Below are positions 37,097-44,438 of a DNA stretch of 64,000 nucleotides, piece after piece (position 1 is the stretch's first letter; the number at the start of each line of letters is the position of its first letter). The DNA is from Gemmatimonadota bacterium (GTDB lineage Bacteria; Gemmatimonadota; Gemmatimonadetes; Gemmatimonadales; GWC2-71-9): contig JADJAK010000001.1 in the NCBI GenBank assembly GCA_016704275.1, positions 726,321 to 790,320 of the forward strand, written 5' to 3'. The position numbers and the translations under genes were made by a program. Under the pieces are notes generated by a model, which had not been told where the DNA came from, made no database searches, and was given only the letters and a program-made list of their open reading frames with translations.

Positions 37097-37588
37097 ATGA
37101 CCAGTCGCCTCGCCCTTGCTGCTCTCCTGATCCTCGCCGTGCCCGGTTCCGCCAGCGCCCAGCAACCGGCGGCGTCCGCCGGCGCCCGCGATTCCGCCCT
37201 CGCGGTCGTGAAGGGGCTCTTCGACGGGATGCGCGCCCGCGACACCGCGCTCATCCGCCGCAGCTTCGCGGTCGGCACGATGCTCGGTGGTGTCCCGGCG
37301 GCCGGGAAGCCGGCGGAGTTCCTCTCGCTCGACGCCTTCATCGGCTCCATTGCGAAGGCACCCGCGGCGATGCTGCTCGACGAGCGGATCTACGACCCGG
37401 AGATTCGCGTGGATGGCGGGTTGGCGACGGTCTGGACCTTCTATGCCTTTTATGCCGGTGAGCGGCTGTCGCACTGCGGAGTGGACGCCTTCCAGCTGGC
37501 ACGGACCAGCGAGGGGTGGAAGATCATCGCCTTGGCCGACACGCGGCAGATGACAGGCTGCAGCGTGGCGGGGAAGAAGCCGGCCTGA
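37097..37588 (+). CDS. Secreted NTF2-like (SnoaL-type) protein
   Basis: 163 residues with a signal peptide (cut near ASAQQ) and a fold suggested by VVKGLFDGMRARDTALIRRS, DGGLATVWTFYAFYAGERLS and AFQLARTSEGWKIIALADTR, the usual pattern of nuclear-transport-factor-2-like proteins. GGAG six bases before ATG 37097 sets the start. Function unknown; many relatives are small-molecule-binding or stress-induced periplasmic proteins. It is monocistronic, closed by the hairpin at 37600. Confidence 0.75.
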   Translation: MTSRLALAALLILAVPGSASAQQPAASAGARDSALAVVKGLFDGMRARDTALIRRSFAVGTMLGGVPAAGKPAEFLSLDAFIGSIAKAPAAMLLDERIYDPEIRVDGGLATVWTFYAFYAGERLSHCGVDAFQLARTSEGWKIIALADTRQMTGCSVAGKKPA

Positions 37589-37599
37589 GACCGGGAGCC

Positions 37600-37627
37600 G
37601 AGCGGCCGTGGATGCGCCCGGCCGCTC
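37600..37627 (+). terminator. Hairpin terminator after the NTF2-like gene
   Basis: GAGCGGCCG (37600-37608) and CGGCCGCTC (37619-37627) pair perfectly over 9 bp with a ten-base loop, 12 bases after the stop. The 3' arm runs directly into the CGCTTCT heptamers. Confidence 0.6.
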
Positions 37628-37647
37628 GCTTCTCGCTTCTCGCTTCT
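37627..37647. repeat. CGCTTCT heptamer x3
   Basis: Three exact head-to-tail copies of CGCTTCT immediately after a hairpin terminator. The complementary unit GCGAGAA/GAGAAGC recurs at 54995-55015, 55051-55071 and 59641-59668, always directly 3' of a gene end. Confidence 0.85.
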
Positions 37648-37699
37648 CGGACACCGATGTTACCTTTTCGGCGTTCCCACATTCCATTGAGGAGTCCCG

Positions 37700-37960
37700 A
37701 TGTCCGACGCCCCCCTCGCCTCGATCGCTCCAGCGCGCGCGGCTCAGGAACTGGCCAAGCTCTCCGCCGCCCACAAGAGCGGTGAGTTGAAGGCCGACGA
37801 ATACGAACACCGCTTCTCGCGCATGATCCAGGAGTTGCGGGATCGCCAGATTTCCGGGACGCGTGCCGAGATCATGGCCGCCCTCGAGCCGCTCCGCCTC
37901 GACGGCACCGTGACGCCGAGCGAGTGGCACCGCTTCGTGTCGCAGCTCGGACTCGCCTGA
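37700..37960 (+). CDS. Small helical protein of unknown function
   Basis: 86 residues, acidic and predicted helical (RAAQELAKLSAAHKSGELKA, DEYEHRFSRMIQEL), with no signal peptide or cysteine. GAGGAG eight bases before the ATG is a clear ribosome binding site. A TACCTT box at 37661-37666 could be the promoter -10. It lies 13 bases before ispG and is probably co-transcribed with it. Not recognised; the SHOCT-like short oligomerising domains have a similar size and spacing of charged residues, but this is a weak resemblance. Confidence 0.7.
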   Translation: MSDAPLASIAPARAAQELAKLSAAHKSGELKADEYEHRFSRMIQELRDRQISGTRAEIMAALEPLRLDGTVTPSEWHRFVSQLGLA

Positions 37961-37973
37961 GCAGGAGCTCCGC

Positions 37974-39188
37974 ATGGCTGTCGTGACGCGCCGCCAGACT
38001 CGCACCGTGCGGGTCGGCGGCGTTCCCGTGGGATCGGCGCACCCCATTGTGGTGCAGTCGATGACCAACACCGATACCGCCGACATCCCGGCCACCATCC
38101 ACCAGGTGGCCGCGCTGGCGCGCGCCGGCAGCGAGATCGTGCGCGTCACCGTGAACAACGAGGACGCGGCCGCCGCCGTGCCGCACATCGTCGCCGGTCT
38201 CGCCAAGGTGGGCATCACCGTGCCGATCGTCGGCGACTTCCACTACAACGGCCACCTGCTCCTCACCAAGCATCCCGAGTGCGCGCGGGCCCTGGCAAAG
38301 TACCGGATCAATCCGGGCAACGTCGGCGGCAAGCGCCACGACGAGCACTTCCGCGCGATCGTCGAGGTGGCGATCGCGAACGAGAAGCCGGTGCGCATCG
38401 GCGTCAACTGGGGCTCGCTCGACCAGGCGCTGCTCACCACCATGATGGACGCCAACGCACTCCTCCCCGCGCCGCGCGACGCGCGCGACGTGATGATGGA
38501 TGCGATGGTCGAGTCCGCGATCCGGTCGGCGACGTTCGCCGAGGAGATCGGGCTCCCCAGTGACCGCATCATTCTCTCGGCCAAGGTCTCTGGCGTGCAG
38601 GATCTGGTCGACGTCTACCGGATGCTCGCCGAGCGAGGGCCGTACCCGCTCCACCTCGGGTTGACCGAGGCGGGGATGGGCGTCAAGGGAGTCGTCGCGT
38701 CGGCGGCCGGACTGTCCATCCTGCTGCAAGAGGGGATCGGCGACACCATCCGCGTCTCGCTCACGCCGCAGCCGGGTGGCGACCGCGCCGAGGAAGTGCG
38801 GGTCGCCCAGCAGATCCTCCAGTCCCTCGAGATCCGGCATTTCACTCCGCAGGTGACCTCCTGCCCGGGATGTGGCCGGACGACGTCGACCTTCTTCCAG
38901 GAGATGGCGCAGGAGATCCAGGGCTACCTGCGGGAGCAGATGCCGATCTGGCGCTCGCAGTATCCCGGGGTGGAAGAGATGAAGGTCGCCGTCATGGGGT
39001 GCGTCGTGAATGGTCCGGGCGAATCGAAGCATGCCGATCTGGGCATCTCGCTGCCGGGGACCTTCGAAGAGCCCGTGGCGCCGGTCTTCCGGGACGGAAA
39101 GCTCGTCACTACGCTCAGAGGGGATGCGATCGTTCGGGAATTCCTGGGGATGCTCGACGAGTACGTCGTGGCGCGCTGGGGTGGCTGA
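37974..39188 (+). CDS. ispG: (E)-4-hydroxy-3-methylbut-2-enyl-diphosphate synthase (flavodoxin/ferredoxin)
   Basis: 404 residues. IspG is the iron-sulfur enzyme converting MEcPP to HMBPP in the MEP isoprenoid pathway. The N-terminal barrel shows VGGVPVGSAHPIVVQSMTNT and GDFHYNGHLLL. The [4Fe-4S] ligands are in TSCPGCGRT and MGCVVNGPGESKHADLGISL. Length is that of the usual bacterial enzyme without the plant-type insert. No other MEP-pathway genes are in the window. Confidence 0.97.
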   Translation: MAVVTRRQTRTVRVGGVPVGSAHPIVVQSMTNTDTADIPATIHQVAALARAGSEIVRVTVNNEDAAAAVPHIVAGLAKVGITVPIVGDFHYNGHLLLTKHPECARALAKYRINPGNVGGKRHDEHFRAIVEVAIANEKPVRIGVNWGSLDQALLTTMMDANALLPAPRDARDVMMDAMVESAIRSATFAEEIGLPSDRIILSAKVSGVQDLVDVYRMLAERGPYPLHLGLTEAGMGVKGVVASAAGLSILLQEGIGDTIRVSLTPQPGGDRAEEVRVAQQILQSLEIRHFTPQVTSCPGCGRTTSTFFQEMAQEIQGYLREQMPIWRSQYPGVEEMKVAVMGCVVNGPGESKHADLGISLPGTFEEPVAPVFRDGKLVTTLRGDAIVREFLGMLDEYVVARWGG

Positions 39189-39286
39189 TGGCCAATGTGC
39201 GGCGCGGGCATTGCTCTTGCTACTGGGGGCAATAGCTCCATTATTCACCCAAAGCTGGTTCCGTTCTCCAATCCCAGAGGTTGACG

Positions 39287-40281
39287 ATGCGTTCCCCTGT
39301 TCGGACCGTGGCGGCCTTGTGCGCCGCGTCGCTGCTCGGTCTGTCGGCTTGCAGCAGCGCGCCTGAGACGCCGGTCGCGGCGAACCTTTCCGAAGGCTCG
39401 CTCACCTACGCGATCACGCCGGCGCAGCTCCAGTGGACGCGCGTTCCGAACGGCCCGATGCCGAAGGATTCGCTCATCACGCTGATCAGCGGTCTCATCG
39501 CGGTGGGGGGCTACCCACAGTTCGGCGCCATTCAGTACAGCGGCGGGCCCGCGCAGGGGCAGCCGACCTCGGGTGCCGGCGCCTACGGCGACTGGCTCGA
39601 CATGAGCAAGACGCCGAACCTCTCGCGCTCGCCGCTCGGCTGGCGCTTCGTCTTCAAGCTGAAGCCGAATGCCGCGAACTTCCCGCTCGGCCGCTACGTC
39701 GCGACGATCCCGGTCACCGTCGGCGGCGCGAGCAACAACCCGCAGAGCATCGTGGTGGTCTTCAACCACTGCGACAACTGCCTGTACGTCGGGGACGAGC
39801 GGTTGGCGGCGCTTTCACCACCGACTTGGTCGGGACACTGGCACAACCCGTACTACAGCGCGACGTTCAACAACGATCCGGGCGCCTAATATCGTTTGAC
39901 GACTGGCGCGTCTTCGTGCCGCCCTTCACGACCGTCCAGATCGACATGTACGGCGAGTGCGACGCGTCGCGCCCGGACGTGAATATCGACGACGTCTGGT
40001 TGACCGCCTGGACGACGCCGACCTCACCGGGCCAGGCGGGGTGGACTCGGATGACGACGCCGGCGCCTGCAACAACTCGATCATCTACCTCGAATGGCGG
40101 CCCGACCCAGCAGGAATTCCTGGTCCGGGCGAGCACCTGCTGCAGCACGCCGACCGGGCCGTACCGGATCCGGGTCTCGCTCTTCGGCGGGGGCGGCTAC
40201 GGGCTCCGCGCCTGGGAACCGGGCGATCTCCCCCTCAAGGAGAAGCTGGCCGCCCTGAAGTCGCGCGCCTCGACTCCCTGA
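39287..40281 (+). pseudogene. Secreted lipoprotein, first of a tandem pair, with several frameshifts
   Basis: Starts MRSPVRTVAALCAASLLGLS with lipobox LSAC. It is nearly identical to the gene at 40445 over its first 170 codons (SEGSLTYAITPAQLQWTRVP, YGDWLDMSKTPNLSRSPLGW, VVVFNHCDNCLYVGD). A TAA at 39887 ends the frame after NNDPGA. Homology to the downstream copy then continues in the next frame (SFDDWRVFVPPFTTVQIDMY), switches frame at about 40040 (VDSDDDAGACNNSIIYLE), and back at about 40095 (GGPTQQEFLVRAS, then RIRVSLFGGGGYGLRAWEPG to 40281). At least three indels separate it from an intact gene. It is a decaying duplicate or a locally error-prone assembly. Function unknown. Confidence 0.8.
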
Positions 40282-40300
40282 GTCCTCGCGCTCCCTCCCG

Positions 40301-40336
40301 CGCGCCCCGGCGGCCCCTCGTGGGCCCCGGGGCGCG
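40301..40336 (+). terminator. GC hairpin between the tandem lipoproteins
   Basis: CGCGCCCCGG (40301-40310) and CCGGGGCGCG (40327-40336), 10-bp perfect stem with a 16-base loop, followed by TCGGGTTT. A probable terminator, so the two lipoproteins have separate transcripts. Confidence 0.6.
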
Positions 40337-40444
40337 TCGGGTTTCGGGGGGAGATTGTCCACCCCCTCTTGCCAGACGGGCCGGGTGGACCAATACTTCA
40401 GGCTAGCACTCCCCTAGCCAACCCACCCGCGAGGTCGATTTCTG

Positions 40445-41386
40445 ATGCGTTCCTATGTTCGGTATGCTGCGGCCGCCTGTGCCGCGTCGATGCTCGTCCT
40501 GGCCGGGTGCGGCAGCGAGCCAGCGGCGCCGGCGTCGCCCAACCTCGCCGAAGGGTCGCTCACCTACGCCATCACGCCGGCGCAGCTCCAGTGGACGCGC
40601 GTTCCCAACGGCCCGATGCCGAAGGACTCGCTGATTGCGCTCATCAGCGGCCTGATCGCGGTGGGTGGCTACCCGCAATTCGGCGCCATTCAGTACAGCG
40701 GCGGCCCCAATGCCGGGCAGCCCAACACCGGGGCCGGCTCCTACGGCGACTGGCTCGACATGAGCAAGGCGCCGAACCTCTCGCGCTCGCCGCTCGGCTG
40801 GCGCTTCGTCTTCAAGCTGAAGCCGAACGCCGCGAACTTCCCCCTCGGCCGCTACGTCGCGACCATCCCGGTGACGGTCGGTGGCGCCAGCAACAACCCG
40901 CAGAGCATTGTGGTGGTCTTCAACCACTGCGACAACTGCCTCTACGTCGGTGACTTCCGCACGTCGAGCTACGGCGCTGGCGACGGCACCTGGAATCGTG
41001 GTAGCGCCCTGAACGAGAGCGGCGGCTTCTACTACGAAGACTGGCGTGTCTTCGTCCCGCCCTTCACGACCGTGCAGGTTGACCTGTATGGTGGCAGCTG
41101 CGGCGGCTACAACGCCGGCGACGTCTACCTCTACGCGTTCGGTCCGAGTCCGGCGACGACCTTCGTCACGTCGAACGACGACGGCGGCTGCGGCGTCGAT
41201 GCGCTCTTCTACCTGACGAACTCGACGGGCACCCAGCAGGAGTACCAGGTTCGCTCGACCACGTTCTCCGGCGGGGCGTCCGGCACCTACGGGATCCAGG
41301 TCAGTCTCTTCGGCGGTGGCGGGTACACCCTCCGCGCGTGGGAGCCGGGTGACAAGGAGACGTTCGAGTTGACCGGCGGCAAGTAA
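40445..41386 (+). CDS. Secreted lipoprotein, second of a tandem pair (intact)
   Basis: 313 residues with a lipoprotein signal (lipobox VLAGCG). The N-terminal half is nearly identical to the preceding gene. The C-terminal half resembles a small beta-sandwich of the pre-peptidase C-terminal type (FLTNSTG-like segment FYLTNSTGTQQEYQVRSTTF, then YGIQVSLFGGGGYTLRAWEP). A CxxC pair (HCDNC) sits in the shared half. The protein is probably anchored in the outer membrane or on the surface. I do not recognise a named family, and no enzyme motif is visible. A 16-bp hairpin follows the stop. Confidence 0.8.
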   Translation: MRSYVRYAAAACAASMLVLAGCGSEPAAPASPNLAEGSLTYAITPAQLQWTRVPNGPMPKDSLIALISGLIAVGGYPQFGAIQYSGGPNAGQPNTGAGSYGDWLDMSKAPNLSRSPLGWRFVFKLKPNAANFPLGRYVATIPVTVGGASNNPQSIVVVFNHCDNCLYVGDFRTSSYGAGDGTWNRGSALNESGGFYYEDWRVFVPPFTTVQVDLYGGSCGGYNAGDVYLYAFGPSPATTFVTSNDDGGCGVDALFYLTNSTGTQQEYQVRSTTFSGGASGTYGIQVSLFGGGGYTLRAWEPGDKETFELTGGK

Positions 41387-41411
41387 CCGGTCACGTCACG
41401 TCGCTTCATCG

Positions 41412-41448
41412 CCGCGCCCCGATGTCCACCACGGACATCGGGGCGCGG
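41412..41448 (+). terminator. Strong 16-bp hairpin
   Basis: CCGCGCCCCGATGTCC (41412-41427) and its exact complement (41433-41448) with loop ACCAC, 26 bases after the lipoprotein stop. No T-run follows, but the stem is very stable. Confidence 0.65.
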
Positions 41449-41465
41449 TGCGTTCCGGGGTCGTG

Positions 41466-41471
41466 TAGATT
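41466..41471 (+). promoter_or_regulatory. -10-like TAGATT before the redox operon
   Basis: TAGATT ends 6 bases before GTG 41478 with no Shine-Dalgarno between: the clearest example of the leaderless arrangement in the window. Confidence 0.5.
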
Positions 41472-41477
41472 CCAGCC

Positions 41478-42182
41478 GTGTTTGATCCTGCGCTTGCCGA
41501 GTCGCTCCAACAACGCCCGCTGGTCGCGATTCCGCTGCTCTTCGCGGCGGGACTCGCGACCTCGCTCACGCCATGCATCTATCCGATGATCCCGATCACT
41601 GCCGGGATCCTCGGCGGCGCCGGCGCCGCGGGTCGCTCGCGGCGTCGCACCCTGCAGCTCACGCTCGTCTACGTGCTCGGCCTGGCGTTGGTCTATGCCT
41701 CGCTCGGGCTGATTGCCGGGATGACCGGGACCCTCTTCGGCACGATCTCCGCGAATCGATGGGCCTACTTTGCGTTCGGGAACCTGCTCCTGCTCGCCGC
41801 GCTGGCGATGCTCGATGTCATCTCCCTTGCTGCCCCGCAACGCCTCGTCGCGTGGGCGGCACGCCTCGGCGGCGACTCGGTGCTCGGCGCCTTCCTCCTC
41901 GGTGCCACCTCCGGCCTGGTCGCCGCGCCGTGCGGCGCCCCGGCCTTCGCCGCCGTCTTGACCTGGGTCGCCGCCAGCCAGAGTGCCGTGTGGGGGTTCG
42001 TCTACCTGTTCGTCTTCTCGCTCGGGATGACGGCCGTGCTGATCCTCGTGGGTCTCTCGGCGGGCTCCCTGGCCGCGCTGCCGCGCGCGGGACAGTGGAT
42101 GGTGGTGGTGAAGCGCGTCGCCGCCGTGGTGATGCTGGCCATGGCCGAGTACTACTTCGTTCGGATGGGGATGGTCTGGTGA
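41478..42182 (+). CDS. CcdA/DsbD-type transmembrane thiol transporter
   Basis: 234 residues and six to seven hydrophobic helices. The two redox cysteines of the DsbD-beta/CcdA/ScsB family are C33 in TSLTPCIYPMIPITAGILGG and C152 in AAPCGAPAF. Electrons from cytosolic thioredoxin would be passed to the TlpA-like protein encoded next (one-base overlap at 42182). It differs from the CcdA at 6111 by its DsbD-like CIYPMIPIT motif. First gene of a four-gene periplasmic redox operon. Confidence 0.88.
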   Translation: MFDPALAESLQQRPLVAIPLLFAAGLATSLTPCIYPMIPITAGILGGAGAAGRSRRRTLQLTLVYVLGLALVYASLGLIAGMTGTLFGTISANRWAYFAFGNLLLLAALAMLDVISLAAPQRLVAWAARLGGDSVLGAFLLGATSGLVAAPCGAPAFAAVLTWVAASQSAVWGFVYLFVFSLGMTAVLILVGLSAGSLAALPRAGQWMVVVKRVAAVVMLAMAEYYFVRMGMVW

Positions 42183-42670
42183 TGCCACGATTCACACAGT
42201 GCAGTTGGTTGGGGCTTCTGCTCCTCGGTGCAGCGCCGGGCATGCTCCCGGCGCAGGCCCCGGTGGGGACGCGTGCGCCCGTCGTCGAGGTCACCGATCT
42301 CGACGGAACCCTGGTGAAGCTGCCCGCCGGTCGACCGGCGTTGATCGAGTTCTGGGCCACCTGGTGCGAGGTCTGCGAGCAACTCTTCCCGCGGGTGGTG
42401 GCGGCGAAGAAGGCCTACGGCGATCGCGTCGATTTCTACGGCGTGAATGTTACCGTCAACGAATCGAAGTCGCGCGTCAAGCGCTGGGTCACCGAGCACG
42501 CCCCGCCGTTCCGCGTGCTCTACGACGAGCGCGGGCTCGCCGTGCGCGCCTATGGTGCCCCGGCGACCTCGTACGTGGTGATTGTCGATGCCAAGGGCGT
42601 CGTCCGCTACACCGGCAGCGGCGGCACGCAGGCGCTGTCGGCTGAGCTTGCCAAGGTGGTCGCACCATGA
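42182..42670 (+). CDS. TlpA/ResA-like periplasmic thioredoxin
   Basis: 162 residues. An N-terminal hydrophobic stretch (LGLLLLGAAPG) serves as signal or anchor. The thioredoxin fold carries the active site WCEVC (C62 and C65) in LIEFWATWCEVCEQLFPRV; cis-Pro lies in APATSYVVIVDAKG. The likely role is reducing periplasmic disulfides with electrons from the CcdA-like membrane protein. The start overlaps the stop of the previous gene; the frame is open further upstream only within that gene. It overlaps the next gene by ATGA. Confidence 0.88.
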   Translation: MPRFTQCSWLGLLLLGAAPGMLPAQAPVGTRAPVVEVTDLDGTLVKLPAGRPALIEFWATWCEVCEQLFPRVVAAKKAYGDRVDFYGVNVTVNESKSRVKRWVTEHAPPFRVLYDERGLAVRAYGAPATSYVVIVDAKGVVRYTGSGGTQALSAELAKVVAP

Positions 42671-43248
42671 GCCGGTTGCTCGGGATCGGCGCCCTGCTGC
42701 TGACCCTCGCGATGCCGGCCGCGGCGCAGGACGGCGACCAGCCGGTCCGGTTGCGGCTGTTGCTCGACGACGCGCCGAGCGTCGGGCGGAAGGCGCCGGC
42801 CATTGTCCTCCCCTACGCCACGCGGAGCGGTGTCGGGCCAGCCGACCAACCGTTCACCCTGGCCCGCGAGATCGGACGCGTGGTGGTGCTGGTGTTCTAT
42901 CCGGGCAACTTCACCGCGGCCTCGACCGCCGAGTGGCAGGCGCTGCGGGAGCGGTCGGCTACGCTTGCCCCGGAGGGTGTCGTGCTGGTCGGGATCTCAA
43001 CCGATTCCCTGGTCTCGCACGTACGATTCGCATCCGACCTCGACTTGCCCTTCAAGTTGCTCAGCGACGCGGATCGCGCCATCATCCAGCGGTACGGTGT
43101 TGCGGATGGCCCGCGCGCCCGGCGCGCCGTGGTGGTGGTGGGGGCGGACGGTACCGTGCGCTACCTTGATCCAGCTTTTGCGGTGCTCGACCCCGAGAGC
43201 TACGTCCACCTCGCCGCCGCAATCCGGGCGGCCAAGGAGAACCGATGA
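42667..43248 (+). CDS. Secreted peroxiredoxin-fold (AhpC/TSA) protein lacking all cysteines
   Basis: 193 residues with a signal peptide (cut near AAAQD). The AhpC/TSA fold is clear: VGRKAPAIVLPY, VVVLVFYPGNFTAASTAEW, VLVGISTDSLVSHVRFASD and DLPFKLLSDADRAII. In active peroxiredoxins the motif after FYP ends in CT(x)E, with the peroxidatic Cys. Here the position is S86 (AASTAE), and the whole protein has no cysteine. It therefore cannot work by peroxiredoxin chemistry and may be a chaperone, binding protein or decayed enzyme. It is embedded in an operon with CcdA- and TlpA-like proteins. Confidence 0.85.
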   Translation: MSRLLGIGALLLTLAMPAAAQDGDQPVRLRLLLDDAPSVGRKAPAIVLPYATRSGVGPADQPFTLAREIGRVVVLVFYPGNFTAASTAEWQALRERSATLAPEGVVLVGISTDSLVSHVRFASDLDLPFKLLSDADRAIIQRYGVADGPRARRAVVVVGADGTVRYLDPAFAVLDPESYVHLAAAIRAAKENR

Positions 43249-44066
43249 TCCGACGGACCCTGCTGGCGGTCGTGCTGCTGCTCCTGCCGGCCGTGGTGCA
43301 CGCCCAGGTGGCGGGCGAGGCCAGCGCATCGAAGTGGTTGCTGGAGGATGCGCGCGGGAGCTTCTGCGTCTGGTACCTCGCCGATCCCGCCATCGCGCCG
43401 AAGCTGGCGCCCAAGGGAACGGCCTTGACGCCGGCGGGAACGGGCGCCGGCCTCCCGCCGGCGGTCGTTCGGGTCATCCGCGACGAGCCCCAGTTCGCGA
43501 GCTGGATCCCGGCGGTCATTTGCGTCGGTCGGTATGGGGCGGTCACGGTGGACGGGGAGACGGCGGGGCGGGCGCGGGACGACCGCAGCATCCTGCTGAT
43601 GACCCATGCCATCGCCGCCGCCGCGCCGCGAGGGCAGAGCGGCGCTGCCTACTACCTGCTTGAGCTCTCGACCGACAACGGGAACGTCGCCCGACTGGCC
43701 GAGGCGGCCGGGATCCGGATCGAACGGCGGGAACTGGACGTCATCCCGGCTCGGGAAGGGCGGGACGACGTCCTGACGATCCGGGTGGAGAAGGCGAAGC
43801 TGATCTGGAGCGGGCATGCGACGGGCGAATCCCGTGTCGAAGCGACACAGCCGATGTCATTCGGACTCGCTGGAATGAGGACCAGCAACTGGCGCCTGGA
43901 CGCCTCCTTCGCGCCGGACACCAGCCGGTTGGTGGTGGGGCAGCTCCGGGTGGAGGGGAAGGATGACCTCGCCAAGGCGCTCAAAGCCTCACCAATTCGG
44001 TGGGTTGGGCCGATACTGGCTGGCGGCCGAGGCGAATGGCTGTTCACCCGGGGTGGTGGTCGCTAG
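43245..44066 (+). CDS. Secreted protein of unknown function, last gene of the redox operon
   Basis: 273 residues with a signal peptide (LLAVVLLLLPAVVHAQ). Not recognised. It has two cysteines, in GSFCVWYL and PAVICVGRYG, about 50 residues apart, which could form a disulfide handled by the TlpA-like protein. The C-terminal half looks beta-rich (LTIRVEKAKLIWSGHATGES, RLVVGQLRVEGKDDLAKAL). The ATGA overlap with the preceding gene shows that it belongs to the operon. Confidence 0.7.
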   Translation: MIRRTLLAVVLLLLPAVVHAQVAGEASASKWLLEDARGSFCVWYLADPAIAPKLAPKGTALTPAGTGAGLPPAVVRVIRDEPQFASWIPAVICVGRYGAVTVDGETAGRARDDRSILLMTHAIAAAAPRGQSGAAYYLLELSTDNGNVARLAEAAGIRIERRELDVIPAREGRDDVLTIRVEKAKLIWSGHATGESRVEATQPMSFGLAGMRTSNWRLDASFAPDTSRLVVGQLRVEGKDDLAKALKASPIRWVGPILAGGRGEWLFTRGGGR

Positions 44067-44195
44067 GCTGGTCATTTTGAGCACGGAGCTTGCATTAGCG
44101 GCCCTCGGCATCGTGCGTCCGGCTCCGGCAACACTAGGGAGCTCGGGACTCGACGCCGGGGGTCGAGTGGTTACAAGTGAATACGGGGCAAGCAG

Positions 44196-44224
44196 TTGAC
44201 CCCGGTTCCAGGGCTCGATACCTT
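44196..44224 (+). promoter_or_regulatory. Strong sigma-70-like promoter for the Ig-like lipoprotein
   Basis: TTGACC (44196-44201), a 17-base spacer and TACCTT (44219-44224): the best consensus match in the window. The resulting leader is about 205 bases. Confidence 0.65.
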
Positions 44225-44438
44225 TGCAGTGCTGGCCCGGATCCTTCCGTTCGCGCATGGCGTGTCGGATGGATGGCGGTGTCGGAGTGACGCAGGTCTC
44301 GGGGTCTGCGTCGTGAGCAACGCTCGTCACCCCGACGACGCCCGTGCGATGGATGCTCGGGCCACGCAGTCGAGTCATGCAGGACCATTGTTCCGAATTG
44401 CAGCACAGCAGGACCCATAACAATCCTCAGGGGGAGTA
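44225..44438 (+). other. Long 5' leader of the Ig-like lipoprotein mRNA
   Basis: This is the main part of the 372-base gap between 44066 and 44439. It holds a perfect 7-bp hairpin, GACGCAG (44289-44295) with CTGCGTC (44306-44312). A strong ribosome binding site, AGGGGGAG, lies just before ATG 44439. Small open frames here have no ribosome binding site or coding character. No known riboswitch motif was recognised. Confidence 0.45.

Noticed and set aside
44067..44420. Small open frames in the gap before the Ig-like lipoprotein (for example 44196-44420)
   Set aside because: They have no ribosome binding site and atypical composition, and they overlap the promoter and leader of the next gene.
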